From positions 44,454-108,453 of the forward strand of contig NZ_JAFA01000006.1 of assembly GCF_000519185.1 (NCBI RefSeq): a stretch of 64,000 nt of DNA. The letters run 5' to 3'. The stretch is from Paraburkholderia nodosa DSM 21604. Lineage in GTDB: Bacteria; Pseudomonadota; Gammaproteobacteria; Burkholderiales; Burkholderiaceae. Shown here in pieces: positions 16,881-26,114 of this stretch. Under the pieces are notes generated by a model that saw only the letters and a list, made by a program, of their open reading frames with translations, was not told the origin of the DNA and searched no databases. The position numbers were made by a program, and so were the translations under genes. Numbering within the stretch: position 1 is the first letter of the stretch; each line of letters begins with the position of its first letter.

Positions 16881-17276
16881 CGCATACCTCCGCCGCCTGA
16901 GCGATTGACATCCGCAGCGCAGCCCGGCGCATGAAGTCTGGAGAGCGAGGTCCGGCAAGGTTGCCCGGCCCATGTGCGGCCGGGCAGAAGGTAGCACTAC
17001 GAATTGAAGTTTGCTGTGTAGCCGGCGCGGGCCCGCAGGGAGCGTCGCCTGTCCGACACAGTCATACAACTCATATGTATGAGTCGCAATGTAATGTGTT
17101 AGCCTTCGGATTGCCATCAGGGAAAACATGGGTGTCGGCGCATCGTGCGCGAGACGAAGCAATTCTTTCGTCGACTTCAAGAATTACTGACTTTTCGCGT
17201 TGATGGATGACGCGAATAATCCACTCGACACCCATTTAATGCGGGAATCCACACGTCTTGAACAGGAGATATCGCA
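16881..17276. promoter_or_regulatory. Divergent intergenic region with 16-bp inverted repeat
   Basis: This 396-nt gap separates tctB (leftward) from the ThDP enzyme gene (rightward). No gene is seen in it. It contains ACTCATA-TG-TATGAGT at 17069-17084, a perfect 7-bp inverted repeat, near the middle. That is a candidate operator for a regulator of one or both units. No regulator gene adjoins it. Confidence 0.45.
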
Positions 17277-18947
17277 ATGTCGATTGCATGCCGCGGCGCT
17301 GACGCGCTGGTAAAGGCGTTGTCCAAAGCAGGGGTGAAGCATGTCTTCACCTTGTCGGGCAACCACATCATGCCGGTGTTCGACGCTTGCATTGGCGCGG
17401 GTATCGAGTTGTTCCACACGCGCCATGAGGCCGCGGCCGTGCACATGGCGGATGCCTACGCGCGCTTGACCGGCAAGGTCGGCGTGGCGCTGGTGACCGG
17501 CGGTCCCGGTCACGCCAACGCGGTATCGGCACTCTATACGGCTCAGATGGCGGAATCGCCCGTTCTGCTTCTCTCTGGGCATGCACCGCACGACCAGTTG
17601 GGCATGGGCGCATTTCAGGAGATGCGGCAGGCGGATGTCGCGGCGCCGCTCGTGAAGATGGCCGCCACCGCACAGCATCCAGACACTCTGGTCGATGAAC
17701 TGGCCCACGCGATGCGCGCCGCGCAGTCGGGGCGGCCCGGGCCCGTCCACCTGAGCCTTCCAGTGGACGTATTGGAGGGCGCGGCGCACGTGCCCGGCGA
17801 AATGCATGCCGAAAGCTTTATGCCGGCAAGGCAGATGCTTGACGACACAACGGCAAGGCGCCTGGTATCGAGCCTCGCCGATGCGGCGCGCCCGCTGATC
17901 CTCGTGGGGCCGGCGTGCATGACCCGCGCTGGCCGCGAGCGGACGGACACGCTTGCGGCGGCGGTCGGCATTCCGGTCATCGGCATGGAGAGCCCGCGCG
18001 GCATCAACGATCCGGCTCTGGGGGCGTTCGCCGAGGTTCTGGCGCAGGCTGACCGCGTGATGCTGGTAGGCAAGCGGATGGATTTCACGCTGGCGTTTGG
18101 GAAATCGCCCGCGTTTGCGCCGGGTTGCACGTTTCTTCAGGTCGACCCGGAGCCGCAAGAGATTGCACGCACGCGTCGCGCGGTGGGTGAGCGCTTGATC
18201 GGCACGGCGGTGGCGGATAGTTTCCCCGCGCTCGACATGCTGGCTACCGTTTGCCGCAATGCGCACAAGCGCGATGAAAGTTGGACGCGCGACGTGCGGG
18301 GCGCGATTGCATGGCGGCCCGAGCAATGGCGCACGGCGTCGTCGTCGCTCGAAAAACGTGTTCATCCTGTTCAGGCGCTCGCGCCGTTCCAGGCGTTTCT
18401 CGACAGCCATCCCGACGCGGTTTTCGTCTCCGATGGCGGCGAATTCGGGCAGTGGGCGCAAGCCTGCCTGCGCGCACCGCATCGCGTGATCAACGGCGTC
18501 GCCGGGGCGATCGGCGCCGCGCTGCCGTTCGCGCTGGCCGCGCGCGTTGCGCACCCCGATGCGCCCATCGTTGCCGTGATGGGGGATGGCACGTTCGGCT
18601 TTCATGCGGCGGAAATGGATACCGCCGTGCGCTACGGATTACCCTTCGTGGCCGTGGTTGGCAATGATGCGCGCTGGAACGCCGAGTATCAGATCCAGTT
18701 GCGCAGTTATGGCCCTGAGCGGCTGATCGGCTGCGAGCTGCTGCCCGCACGCTACGATCGCGTGACCGAGGCTTTCGGTGGCGCTGGCGCGTTCGTCGAA
18801 CATGCGGACGACATGAAAGACGCGATCGAACGGGCGCAGGCTGCGCAGAACGCGAAGCTGCCAACGTGCGTGAACATCATGATCGAGGGTGTTGCTGCGC
18901 CGTCTTTCAAACGCCGCGCGCCAGAAGCTGCATCGCCCGGTCGCTAG
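17277..18947 (+). CDS. ThDP-dependent acetolactate synthase-like enzyme
   Basis: This 556-aa protein has the three-domain ThDP fold. The N-terminal domain has Glu51 (RHEAAAVHMADAYARLTG), which activates the cofactor. The C-terminal domain has the ThDP/Mg motif beginning GDGTFGFHAAEMD and ending near GNDARWN. Relatives include acetolactate synthase, sulfoacetaldehyde acetyltransferase, benzoylformate decarboxylase and oxalyl-CoA decarboxylase; sequence inspection does not separate these. No small regulatory subunit is nearby, which argues against a biosynthetic role. Proximity to tctAB and the sulfonate genes hints at a 2-oxoacid decarboxylase role. The ribosome site is AGGAGA. Confidence 0.8.
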   Translation: MSIACRGADALVKALSKAGVKHVFTLSGNHIMPVFDACIGAGIELFHTRHEAAAVHMADAYARLTGKVGVALVTGGPGHANAVSALYTAQMAESPVLLLSGHAPHDQLGMGAFQEMRQADVAAPLVKMAATAQHPDTLVDELAHAMRAAQSGRPGPVHLSLPVDVLEGAAHVPGEMHAESFMPARQMLDDTTARRLVSSLADAARPLILVGPACMTRAGRERTDTLAAAVGIPVIGMESPRGINDPALGAFAEVLAQADRVMLVGKRMDFTLAFGKSPAFAPGCTFLQVDPEPQEIARTRRAVGERLIGTAVADSFPALDMLATVCRNAHKRDESWTRDVRGAIAWRPEQWRTASSSLEKRVHPVQALAPFQAFLDSHPDAVFVSDGGEFGQWAQACLRAPHRVINGVAGAIGAALPFALAARVAHPDAPIVAVMGDGTFGFHAAEMDTAVRYGLPFVAVVGNDARWNAEYQIQLRSYGPERLIGCELLPARYDRVTEAFGGAGAFVEHADDMKDAIERAQAAQNAKLPTCVNIMIEGVAAPSFKRRAPEAASPGR

Positions 18948-18994
18948 GTCGAGATGTTCGCAAACGGGCCGGTGACGCCCGTGCGCTGCGCGGG

Positions 18995-19927
18995 CTACTG
19001 CGCGATCTGCTGACGCTGATATTCGTCGTGCTTCATTTGCATGTAGTCGGCGCGGCTGACCTCGTGCAGTTGCCGCGGATACTGCTCGGTCGCGTCGAAC
19101 CACTCGGTGAGGCGTTTGTCGAGACGGGTGGCGGGCGGGCTGGCAAGCGCATCGAGATACGCCTGAATGGCGAGGTAATAACGCATCGTATTGCGTTCGA
19201 CCAGACCGCGCACGCCGCCGATGTATCGCGTCTCGTTCGTCGACGGATCGTGGGTCGTGGAAAAGCCGACTTTATCGCTGCCTATCGTCGCCAGATAGGC
19301 TTTCATGGCAAGCCGGCCCGCTGTGCCGTAACCGTAGGCGTAAGTTAGATGAATAAAGGTGCGATCGTCACCCACGGGTATGGCCTCCAGCACGATCCGG
19401 TAGTCCTTCGTGCTCAGCGGACCCGTGGCGGCGGTAAGCTCCACGCGAAAATAATCAGGGCTACTCACGGCCTGGTGCCAGGTGAATTGCACGCGGTAGG
19501 ATGAGGAAAGCGATTCCTCGGTTTTCTTGCCGATATTCACCGCGAGAACCGTCCCGCTCGCGCTGGTCGAGGCATGGCAGTACTTGATGTTCAGGTGCAG
19601 GATCAGCACGTCGCACCAGTTGGCAGGCCCTTGAGTCGGGTGGTTGAGCGTGTCGTTGACCGTCGCGAAAGGGAAGTTGACCACCCCGTAAATATCGCCT
19701 TTGAGTGCCGATGGCAACTCCTGGGATTCGAGGTACAGCGGCCGCTGAAACTGGTTTTCCGCGAGTGGCTGCGTGAGACTCTGGTACTTTTCGCGCAGGC
19801 TCGTCGCCCTGGCGTCCGCTTGCGCGAAAGCGCCCTGGCCCAGCAAACAGAGCGCCGCGGTCATCACGGCCATCCACCACTGGCGCGTGCGCCGGATGCC
19901 TGATGTGAATCTGGCAAGCGTCCTCAT
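18995..19927 (-). CDS. Exported hypothetical protein
   Basis: This 310-aa protein has an N-terminal signal peptide (ALCLLGQGAFAQA, cut near residue 36). It starts at ATG 19927 with an excellent GGAGGAAG ribosome site. The mature part is rich in Tyr and Thr (VQFTWHQAVSSPDYFRVEL, YAYGYGTAGRLAMKAYLAT) and may form a beta-rich lipid-binding-type fold, but no family is recognised. Two cysteines (WCDV and KYCHA) could form a disulfide. It stands alone, convergent with the ThDP gene and divergent from the protease gene at 20043. Confidence 0.7.
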   Translation of the reverse strand: MRTLARFTSGIRRTRQWWMAVMTAALCLLGQGAFAQADARATSLREKYQSLTQPLAENQFQRPLYLESQELPSALKGDIYGVVNFPFATVNDTLNHPTQGPANWCDVLILHLNIKYCHASTSASGTVLAVNIGKKTEESLSSSYRVQFTWHQAVSSPDYFRVELTAATGPLSTKDYRIVLEAIPVGDDRTFIHLTYAYGYGTAGRLAMKAYLATIGSDKVGFSTTHDPSTNETRYIGGVRGLVERNTMRYYLAIQAYLDALASPPATRLDKRLTEWFDATEQYPRQLHEVSRADYMQMKHDEYQRQQIAQ

Positions 19928-20042
19928 GGCCTTCCTCCCGCTTTGACTCAGTGTGAGCTGCATCGATCCGACTACCCATTTGGGTGGTGTGCGCCGCCTG
20001 TCCTTCTGTCATTGTGAACCCACGATCAGCAGGAGACCTGAA

Positions 20043-20981
20043 ATGGAAACGACATCCTCGAGCGCAAATCCTCTAATAGTTCTCTCGGACGGTCTGGCCG
20101 ACATTGTCGCGCGAGTCGGGCAGAGCGTCGTGGCAATCCATGGCCGGCATCGCATGCCGTCGAGTGGGGTAATCTGGCGCCATGGCGTCGTCGTGACGGC
20201 TGCCCACACGATCCGGCGTGAGGAGGGCATCGACATCACCCTGGCCGACGGTCGTACGGTCGCCGCAGTCCTCGCAGGCCAGGATCCGGGCACCGACCTC
20301 GCCGTGCTGAAGCTGGACGGCGTGGACCAGGACCCAGTGGAGTCCGGCGATGCCCGCTCACTGAAGCCGGGTCATCTGGCGCTCGCCGTTGCGCGTGCGG
20401 ACGAACTCGGCGTCAGCGCCGATTTTGGCGTGATCGGCAGCACGGGTGGTCCCTGGCGCACCTGGAGAGGCGGGCAACTCGACGCATTCGTGCGACTGGA
20501 CGGCGGTTTGCGCCCGGGTTTCTCGGGCGCGGCCCTCGCCGATATGCGCGGCCAGGTTGTGGGCATCTGCACGTCGGGACTGATGCGGGGCGCCGGCATG
20601 GTGATTCCCGCGATGACGGTGGAGCGCGTCGCCGATGAACTGCTGGCGAAGGGGCGCGTCTCACGGGGCTATCTTGGCGTCGGCACACAGCAGGTCAGCC
20701 TGCCGAACGCATGGGTGGACAAAATGAACCTGTCGTTCAATAGCGGATTGCTGATCAGTTCGCTTGCGACGGGCGGTCCCGCCGAGCAGGCAGGCGTGCT
20801 CATCGGCGATGTGCTGATCGAACTGGACGGTCAGCCTTGCCGCGACATGGGCGACCTGCACGCCGCGCTGGGCTCGACGGGCATCGGACAGCCGTTGCCA
20901 GTGACGTTGATCCGGGGCGGCGAGCGCCACGCGTGCACGGTAACCGTGGGCGAACGGCCTCAACGGCATGCATGCAGGTGA
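20043..20981 (+). CDS. DegP/HtrA-like trypsin-fold protein with PDZ domain, no signal peptide
   Basis: This 312-aa protein has a complete apparent triad: His55 (VTAAHT), Asp85 (GTDLAVLKL) and Ser161 (GFSGAAL, where most HtrA proteases have GNSGG). A single PDZ domain occupies residues ~215-305 (SRGYLGVGTQQV...GPAEQAGVLIGDVLIELDG). No signal peptide or membrane anchor is visible, unlike DegP, DegQ or DegS, so it may work in the cytoplasm or be a non-proteolytic relative. A response-regulator-like gene follows after 18 nt. Confidence 0.8.
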   Translation: METTSSSANPLIVLSDGLADIVARVGQSVVAIHGRHRMPSSGVIWRHGVVVTAAHTIRREEGIDITLADGRTVAAVLAGQDPGTDLAVLKLDGVDQDPVESGDARSLKPGHLALAVARADELGVSADFGVIGSTGGPWRTWRGGQLDAFVRLDGGLRPGFSGAALADMRGQVVGICTSGLMRGAGMVIPAMTVERVADELLAKGRVSRGYLGVGTQQVSLPNAWVDKMNLSFNSGLLISSLATGGPAEQAGVLIGDVLIELDGQPCRDMGDLHAALGSTGIGQPLPVTLIRGGERHACTVTVGERPQRHACR

Positions 20982-20999
20982 GGTCCGGGACGCGGCGAT

Positions 21000-21668
21000 A
21001 TGTCGGACGGAAAGATGGAATACATGGGGCCGGTGCGGGTTGCGCTCATTGCGGCATCGCCTCAGGTGCGTGCAAGCCTGCAAACGATTGTCGAGGCGGA
21101 CCCGGCACTCGCGTTGCTGGGTAGCGCCGCCGACGCCGAAACGCTCGCCGCTGACCTGGCCGGTTCGGTGCCGGATGTCGTCGTGGCCGACATCGAGCCG
21201 GAGGCGGGCGACGCGCTCAAGACGCTGTTCGACCCTGGCCGCGCGCCACCGGCGCTGGTCCTGTTGCTCGACGACCCGGATAGCGATGGGTTCCTCGACG
21301 AACTGCCCGCCGAGGCGACGGCGATCCTGTCGCGCGACGTGACGCCCGCCGAAATCGTCGCGGCCATCGAAGCCGCCGCCGCCGGCCTGTGCGTGCTGTC
21401 GCCCGACATCCTCGCAAGGCTGCTGGCGGGACGAAAACCGTTGCGCCAGACGGCATCCGGCGGACCGTTCGAAGCCTTGTCGCTACGGGAGATCGAAGTG
21501 CTGGCGATGCTCGCCGATGGACTCGGCAACAAGGAGATCGCCCGGCAACTCGACATCTCGGACAACACGGTGAAATCCCACCTCTCGTCCATCTTCGGCA
21601 AACTCGGCGCGACCAATCGCACCGAAGCGGTAATGCTCGGTATGCGGCACGGATACATCATGGTGTAG
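21000..21668 (+). CDS. NarL/FixJ-type regulator with degenerate receiver domain
   Basis: This 222-aa protein has a LuxR-type HTH at the C-terminus (LSLREIEVLAMLADGLGNKEIARQLDISDNTVKSHL...). The N-terminal receiver keeps the phospho-acceptor position Asp64 (VVVADIEP). It lacks the acidic pair that normally binds magnesium (AASPQVRAS in place of a DDH-type motif), so phosphorylation is doubtful. Start ATG 21000; ATG 21015 is also possible. It lies in an operon with the PDZ protease, and no histidine kinase is adjacent. Confidence 0.85.
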   Translation: MSDGKMEYMGPVRVALIAASPQVRASLQTIVEADPALALLGSAADAETLAADLAGSVPDVVVADIEPEAGDALKTLFDPGRAPPALVLLLDDPDSDGFLDELPAEATAILSRDVTPAEIVAAIEAAAAGLCVLSPDILARLLAGRKPLRQTASGGPFEALSLREIEVLAMLADGLGNKEIARQLDISDNTVKSHLSSIFGKLGATNRTEAVMLGMRHGYIMV

Positions 21669-21709
21669 ACGGACCACACGGCGTTGAATAGAAGCGGTAC
21701 GGGCGTCTC

Positions 21710-21736
21710 TAAAGAAACCTTCAGGCTTGCCGATAA
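21710..21736 (+). promoter_or_regulatory. Sigma-28 (FliA) promoter
   Basis: TAAA (21710-21713), a 15-nt spacer and GCCGATAA (21729-21736) match the flagellar sigma-28 consensus exactly. It lies 60 nt upstream of the FlxA-like gene at 21797. Confidence 0.75.
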
Positions 21737-21796
21737 CACACGGATAGGGCGTTATTCGGCGGCTGCGCTGCCCCTGACTACGGCGAGAGAGATTCC

Positions 21797-22348
21797 ATGC
21801 AGATTCAACCCATTACCGCGACGACGACTACGACGACTGCCTACGGCAGCGGTGCGCAGGCTTCGACGAGCGGCGCAGGCAACGGCGCTTCCTCGGGCGC
21901 GGCATCGTCGAATTCGAATGACAACAGCACGACGAGTTCGTCGACGAGCGCGTCCAGCAGCGGCACCACGTCGACTTCGACTTCGACGCAAAGCACTTCG
22001 GCCTCTTCGAAGGCGCGCGGCGGCGGGGGAGGCGGCGCGGCATCCTCCAGCAGTTCGTCATCGAGCGAACTCGACGAATTGAATTCGCTCATCGCGTCGC
22101 TTCAGGCGCAGCTCGCGCAGGTGTCGTCGCAGACCTCGGGCGCCGCGGCGCAAGGGTCGAATTCGGGCGAGATCAGCCAGATCAAGGCGCAGATCCAGAG
22201 TGCGCAAAGCGCGTTGAGCTCGGCGTCGCAATCGGACGCGAGCCAGGTCAGCCAGATCGCGTCGCAACTGGCGAGCGTACAGAGTTCGCTGGCGCAGTTG
22301 ATGGTCGCGAGCGGCAAGACCACGGGGCTGGTCTCCACGACGGCGTGA
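21797..22348 (+). CDS. FlxA-like, serine-rich coiled-coil protein
   Basis: This 183-aa protein has a low-complexity Ser/Thr/Gly-rich N-terminal half (residues ~10-90), then coiled-coil segments ELDELNSLIASLQAQLAQV and GEISQIKAQIQSAQSAL with regular Gln/Ser heptads. It has no signal peptide. The arrangement resembles FlxA-like proteins, and E. coli flxA is FliA-dependent, which fits the perfect sigma-28 promoter upstream. The function of the family is unclear. No other flagellar gene is in the window. Confidence 0.7.
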   Translation: MQIQPITATTTTTTAYGSGAQASTSGAGNGASSGAASSNSNDNSTTSSSTSASSSGTTSTSTSTQSTSASSKARGGGGGGAASSSSSSSSELDELNSLIASLQAQLAQVSSQTSGAAAQGSNSGEISQIKAQIQSAQSALSSASQSDASQVSQIASQLASVQSSLAQLMVASGKTTGLVSTTA

Positions 22349-22367
22349 GCGGAGCGGGGCGGCGTGA

Positions 22368-23078
<711 letters not shown>

Positions 23079-23133
23079 CGCTGCGTCGTCGCGCAGGGGG
23101 CGCGGATGCTGACCGGATGGCGTTCACCCAAGC

Positions 23134-23178
23134 TCAGAAAATCGAGCGGCCGGTGCGCGTCGTCAACCACTCCAGCGC
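23134..23178 (-). pseudogene. Duplicated 3' tail fragment of glutaminase
   Basis: On the minus strand this piece reads LEWLTTRTGRSIF-stop, almost the same as the real glutaminase end LELLTTLTGRSIF at 23231 onward. It lies 97 nt downstream of it. Only about 15 codons are recognisable. It looks like a remnant of a tandem glsA copy or a short duplication. Confidence 0.5.
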
Positions 23179-23230
23179 CAGCGACCTCACGATCGGTCAC
23201 AATAAACCGAGTGACCCTGCCTGGGTAGCC

Positions 23231-24157
23231 TCAGAAAATCGACCGCCCGGTAAGCGTGGTCAGCAGTTCGAGCGACTGGACGCCAGCCAGTGAGTTTCCG
23301 TTCGCGTCGAGCCCCGGCGACCAGACGCACACCGCGAACTCCCCCGGCAGCACGGCCACGATCCCGCCACCCACACCGCTCTTCGCAGGCAAGCCCACGC
23401 GGTAGACGAAATCGCCGGCCGCGTCGTAGGTGCCGCAGGTCAGCATCAGCGCAGAAAGGCGTTTGGCCGAACTCGCGTCGAGCACAGGCTCGCCGCTCGC
23501 GGGCGACACGCCGCCGTTGGCCAGAAAGAGCGCCGCGCGCGCCAGTTCCACGCAGCTCATCGAGATCGCGCACTGCCGGCAATACGCGTCGATCACGGTA
23601 TCGGCGGGCATCTCCAGGTTGCCGAAGCTCGCGATGAAATGCGCCATTGCCCGATTGCGCTCGGCGTGCGCGAGTTCCGACTGCGCGACGCGCAGGTCGT
23701 AGCCGATGCCGGGCTCGCCCGAAAGCCGCCGCACGAAATCGACGAGCGCGGTTTCCGCCTGCACGAAGCGGCGGCACAGCACGTCGGTCACGACCAGCGC
23801 GCCCGCGTTGATGAACGGGTTGCGCGGCTTGCCCGCCTCGAATTCGAGCTGCACGAGCGAGTTGAATGCCGTGCCGGAAGGCTCGCGGCCCACGCGCTGC
23901 CAGAGCGCGTCGCCGAGCAGCTGGAACGCGAGCGTGCAGGCGAACAGCTTCGAAATACTCTGGATGGAAAAGCGCACGTCGGCGTCGCCGGTGCGGTACA
24001 CCTGGCCGTCCACCGTCACGATAGCCATGCCGAAGTGATCGGGGCGCACTGTGGCGAGTTCGGGAATGTAGTCGGCGATGCGGCCCGTGCCGATATACGG
24101 CTGCAGGTCGCGATGGATGGCGTCGAGGATGGGCGTGTAGTCGAACGTGTGATTCAT
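23231..24157 (-). CDS. glsA: Glutaminase
   Basis: This 308-aa protein is the full length of the serine-type bacterial glutaminase family. The catalytic S-x-x-K motif is at residues 67-70 (IQSISKLFACTLAF). FNSLVQLEFEAGKPRNPFINAGALV and SGVGGGIVAVLPGEFAVCVWSPGLD are family landmarks. It hydrolyses glutamine to glutamate and ammonia in the cytoplasm. It starts at ATG 24157, 109 nt after the exporter gene on the same strand. A copy of its tail lies just downstream. Confidence 0.93.
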   Translation of the reverse strand: MNHTFDYTPILDAIHRDLQPYIGTGRIADYIPELATVRPDHFGMAIVTVDGQVYRTGDADVRFSIQSISKLFACTLAFQLLGDALWQRVGREPSGTAFNSLVQLEFEAGKPRNPFINAGALVVTDVLCRRFVQAETALVDFVRRLSGEPGIGYDLRVAQSELAHAERNRAMAHFIASFGNLEMPADTVIDAYCRQCAISMSCVELARAALFLANGGVSPASGEPVLDASSAKRLSALMLTCGTYDAAGDFVYRVGLPAKSGVGGGIVAVLPGEFAVCVWSPGLDANGNSLAGVQSLELLTTLTGRSIF

Positions 24158-24266
24158 GGGAGGGAGCCGGGCAGTCGCGGCGGGGCGCCCGCCGCGGTCC
24201 CCGCGATTGTAGCGGCTCGCGCTTGGCGCCACGGCTTCATTGCGCGTCTTGACCGAACCTCGCCGG

Positions 24267-25838
24267 TCAATGCGCTCCCGCCGCGCCGCCGCCACCACCG
24301 CCCTTCGTCGACTTCGTGATCCAGATGAGCGGAATGATCACGAGAAAGATGATCGCCGAGATATAGAAAATGTCGTTCAGCCCCATCATGGCGGCCTGCG
24401 TGGTGAGCTGAAAGTCGAACAGCGCGCGTGCGGAGGGCTCGCTCAGATTCAGCACCTTCTGGGTCTGGTCCATCGCCTGCACGAAGGTCGGGTTGTTGAC
24501 CGAGGCCTGCTCCGTGAGCCGCGCGTGATGCAGGATCGTGCGGTTGTTCCATGCGTTGGTCGCGATCGAGGTGCCCACCGCGCCGCAGAACACGCGCACG
24601 AAGTTCGAGAGGCCCGCCGCCGCGGGCACGCGGCTCGGCGGCTGCCCCGCGAGAATGATCGCCGTGAGCGGCACGAAGAAGAGCGCCATGGGGATGCCTT
24701 GCAGCAGCGTGGGCAGCACGAGATGGAAGGTGTCGATTTCGATCACGTACTGCGAACGCATGTAGAACACTCCCGCGAACATCACGAACGCGATCGTCGC
24801 GATGATGCGCGCGTCGGAGCGCGGCAACAGGCGCCCCACAACAGGCGAGAGCAGCAGTGCGAAGATGCCTAGCGGCGCGGTCACGAGGCCCGCGTCCACC
24901 GAGCGGTAATTCAGATACTCCTGCATCCATTGCGGCAATAGCACGAGATTGCCGAAGAACACGGCATAGGCCACGGAAATCGCAATCGTGCCGCCGAGAA
25001 AGTTCCGTTGTCCGAATAAACGCAAATCGACGATCGGATGTTCCTCGGTCAGCTCCCAGACGAGAAAGAACGCAAAGCTGATGAGCGCGACGAGGCCGAG
25101 CGTGACGATCACGGGCGAGTTGAACCAGTCGAGATCCTTGCCTTTATCCAGCATGATCTGGAGCGAGGCGACCCAGGCGATCAGCAGGCCGAGGCCCACC
25201 ACGTCGATAGGCGGTTTGCGCGTGGCAGATTCGCGGTTACGGTAGATCGACCACGTCACGAAAGCCGCGAAAAAACCCACCGGGATGTTGATGTAGAAGA
25301 TCCACGCCCAGTTGTAGCTATCCGTGATCCAGCCGCCGAGCGCCGGTCCCGCGATCGGGCCGACGGTCGTCGTCATCGCCCAGAACGCTAGCGCGCTCGC
25401 GGATTTGTCCTTGGGCCAGGAGCCGAGCAGGATGGCCTGCGAGAGCGGAATGAGCGGGCCGGCCACGGCGCCTTGCAGCACGCGCGCAATCAGCAGGAAA
25501 GGCAGGGTCGGTGCGATGCCGCACAGCCACGACGCCAGCACGAACGAAAGTATCGAGGTGATGAACAGGCGCACCTGACCAAAGCGCTGCGTGAGCCAGC
25601 CGGTGAGCGGAATGGAAACGGCGTTGGCCGCCGCGAACACGGTGATGACCCACGTGCCTTCGTCCACGGAAACGCCCATGTCGCCGGAGATGGTCGGAAT
25701 GGCGACGTTGGCGATCGACGTGTCGAGCACGTTCATGAAGGTCGCGAGCGAGACCGCGATGGTGCCGAGGACCAGACGGCCTCCCTGGAGCGGCGGCGGC
25801 GGCGCAGGCGGCGCCGATGATGCGGCGGGCTGGTTCAA
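24267..25838 (-). CDS. DHA2-family (EmrB/QacA) 14-TM multidrug exporter
   Basis: This 523-aa major-facilitator protein has the DHA2 motifs LDTSIANVAIPTISGDMGVS, WVITVFAAANAVSIPLTGWLTQRFG and ALGGWITDSYNWAWIFYINIPVG. It starts at TTG 25838 (reads NQPAASSAPP) behind CGGAGA; an ATG just upstream is out of frame. No EmrA-type adaptor or outer-membrane channel gene is adjacent, so partners must be elsewhere or it works alone. It is a drug:proton antiporter of the inner membrane. Confidence 0.9.
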   Translation of the reverse strand: MNQPAASSAPPAPPPPLQGGRLVLGTIAVSLATFMNVLDTSIANVAIPTISGDMGVSVDEGTWVITVFAAANAVSIPLTGWLTQRFGQVRLFITSILSFVLASWLCGIAPTLPFLLIARVLQGAVAGPLIPLSQAILLGSWPKDKSASALAFWAMTTTVGPIAGPALGGWITDSYNWAWIFYINIPVGFFAAFVTWSIYRNRESATRKPPIDVVGLGLLIAWVASLQIMLDKGKDLDWFNSPVIVTLGLVALISFAFFLVWELTEEHPIVDLRLFGQRNFLGGTIAISVAYAVFFGNLVLLPQWMQEYLNYRSVDAGLVTAPLGIFALLLSPVVGRLLPRSDARIIATIAFVMFAGVFYMRSQYVIEIDTFHLVLPTLLQGIPMALFFVPLTAIILAGQPPSRVPAAAGLSNFVRVFCGAVGTSIATNAWNNRTILHHARLTEQASVNNPTFVQAMDQTQKVLNLSEPSARALFDFQLTTQAAMMGLNDIFYISAIIFLVIIPLIWITKSTKGGGGGGAAGAH

Positions 25839-26114
25839 GCATGTTCTCCGCGTATTCGGTTTGCGGCACAGGATACCTGCAATCGCCTTTTGTCATCGCC
25901 AGCCGCGGAGCATCCCCATGTGGCGCAGGGTCATGGGGCTTGCGAATGGCTTTCGCGCGCGATCGGGCTGCTGACGCGCCTTTAGGTAACGCCGGGAAAT
26001 GGAGTCTTTCGTACACGCGGTGCGCGGCGAGCGTATCCTTGCGCCTGCCGTGCGCCGCGCAAAAAGCGTGCGCTGGACACACAATACGAATGTCAGTACA
26101 GGGGAGGTCCGATC

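Noticed and set aside
16881..17180. Longer N-terminus of TctB (additional 100 codons)
   Set aside because: The upstream part has no TctB similarity, and a good ribosome site sits before TTG 16880, which gives the normal family length.
21797..22090. Ser/Thr-rich low-complexity stretch read as a DNA repeat array or CRISPR
   Set aside because: The repetition is short triplet-like codon use (mostly TCG, AGC, ACG, GGC) inside one protein frame, with no regular spacers or conserved direct repeats.
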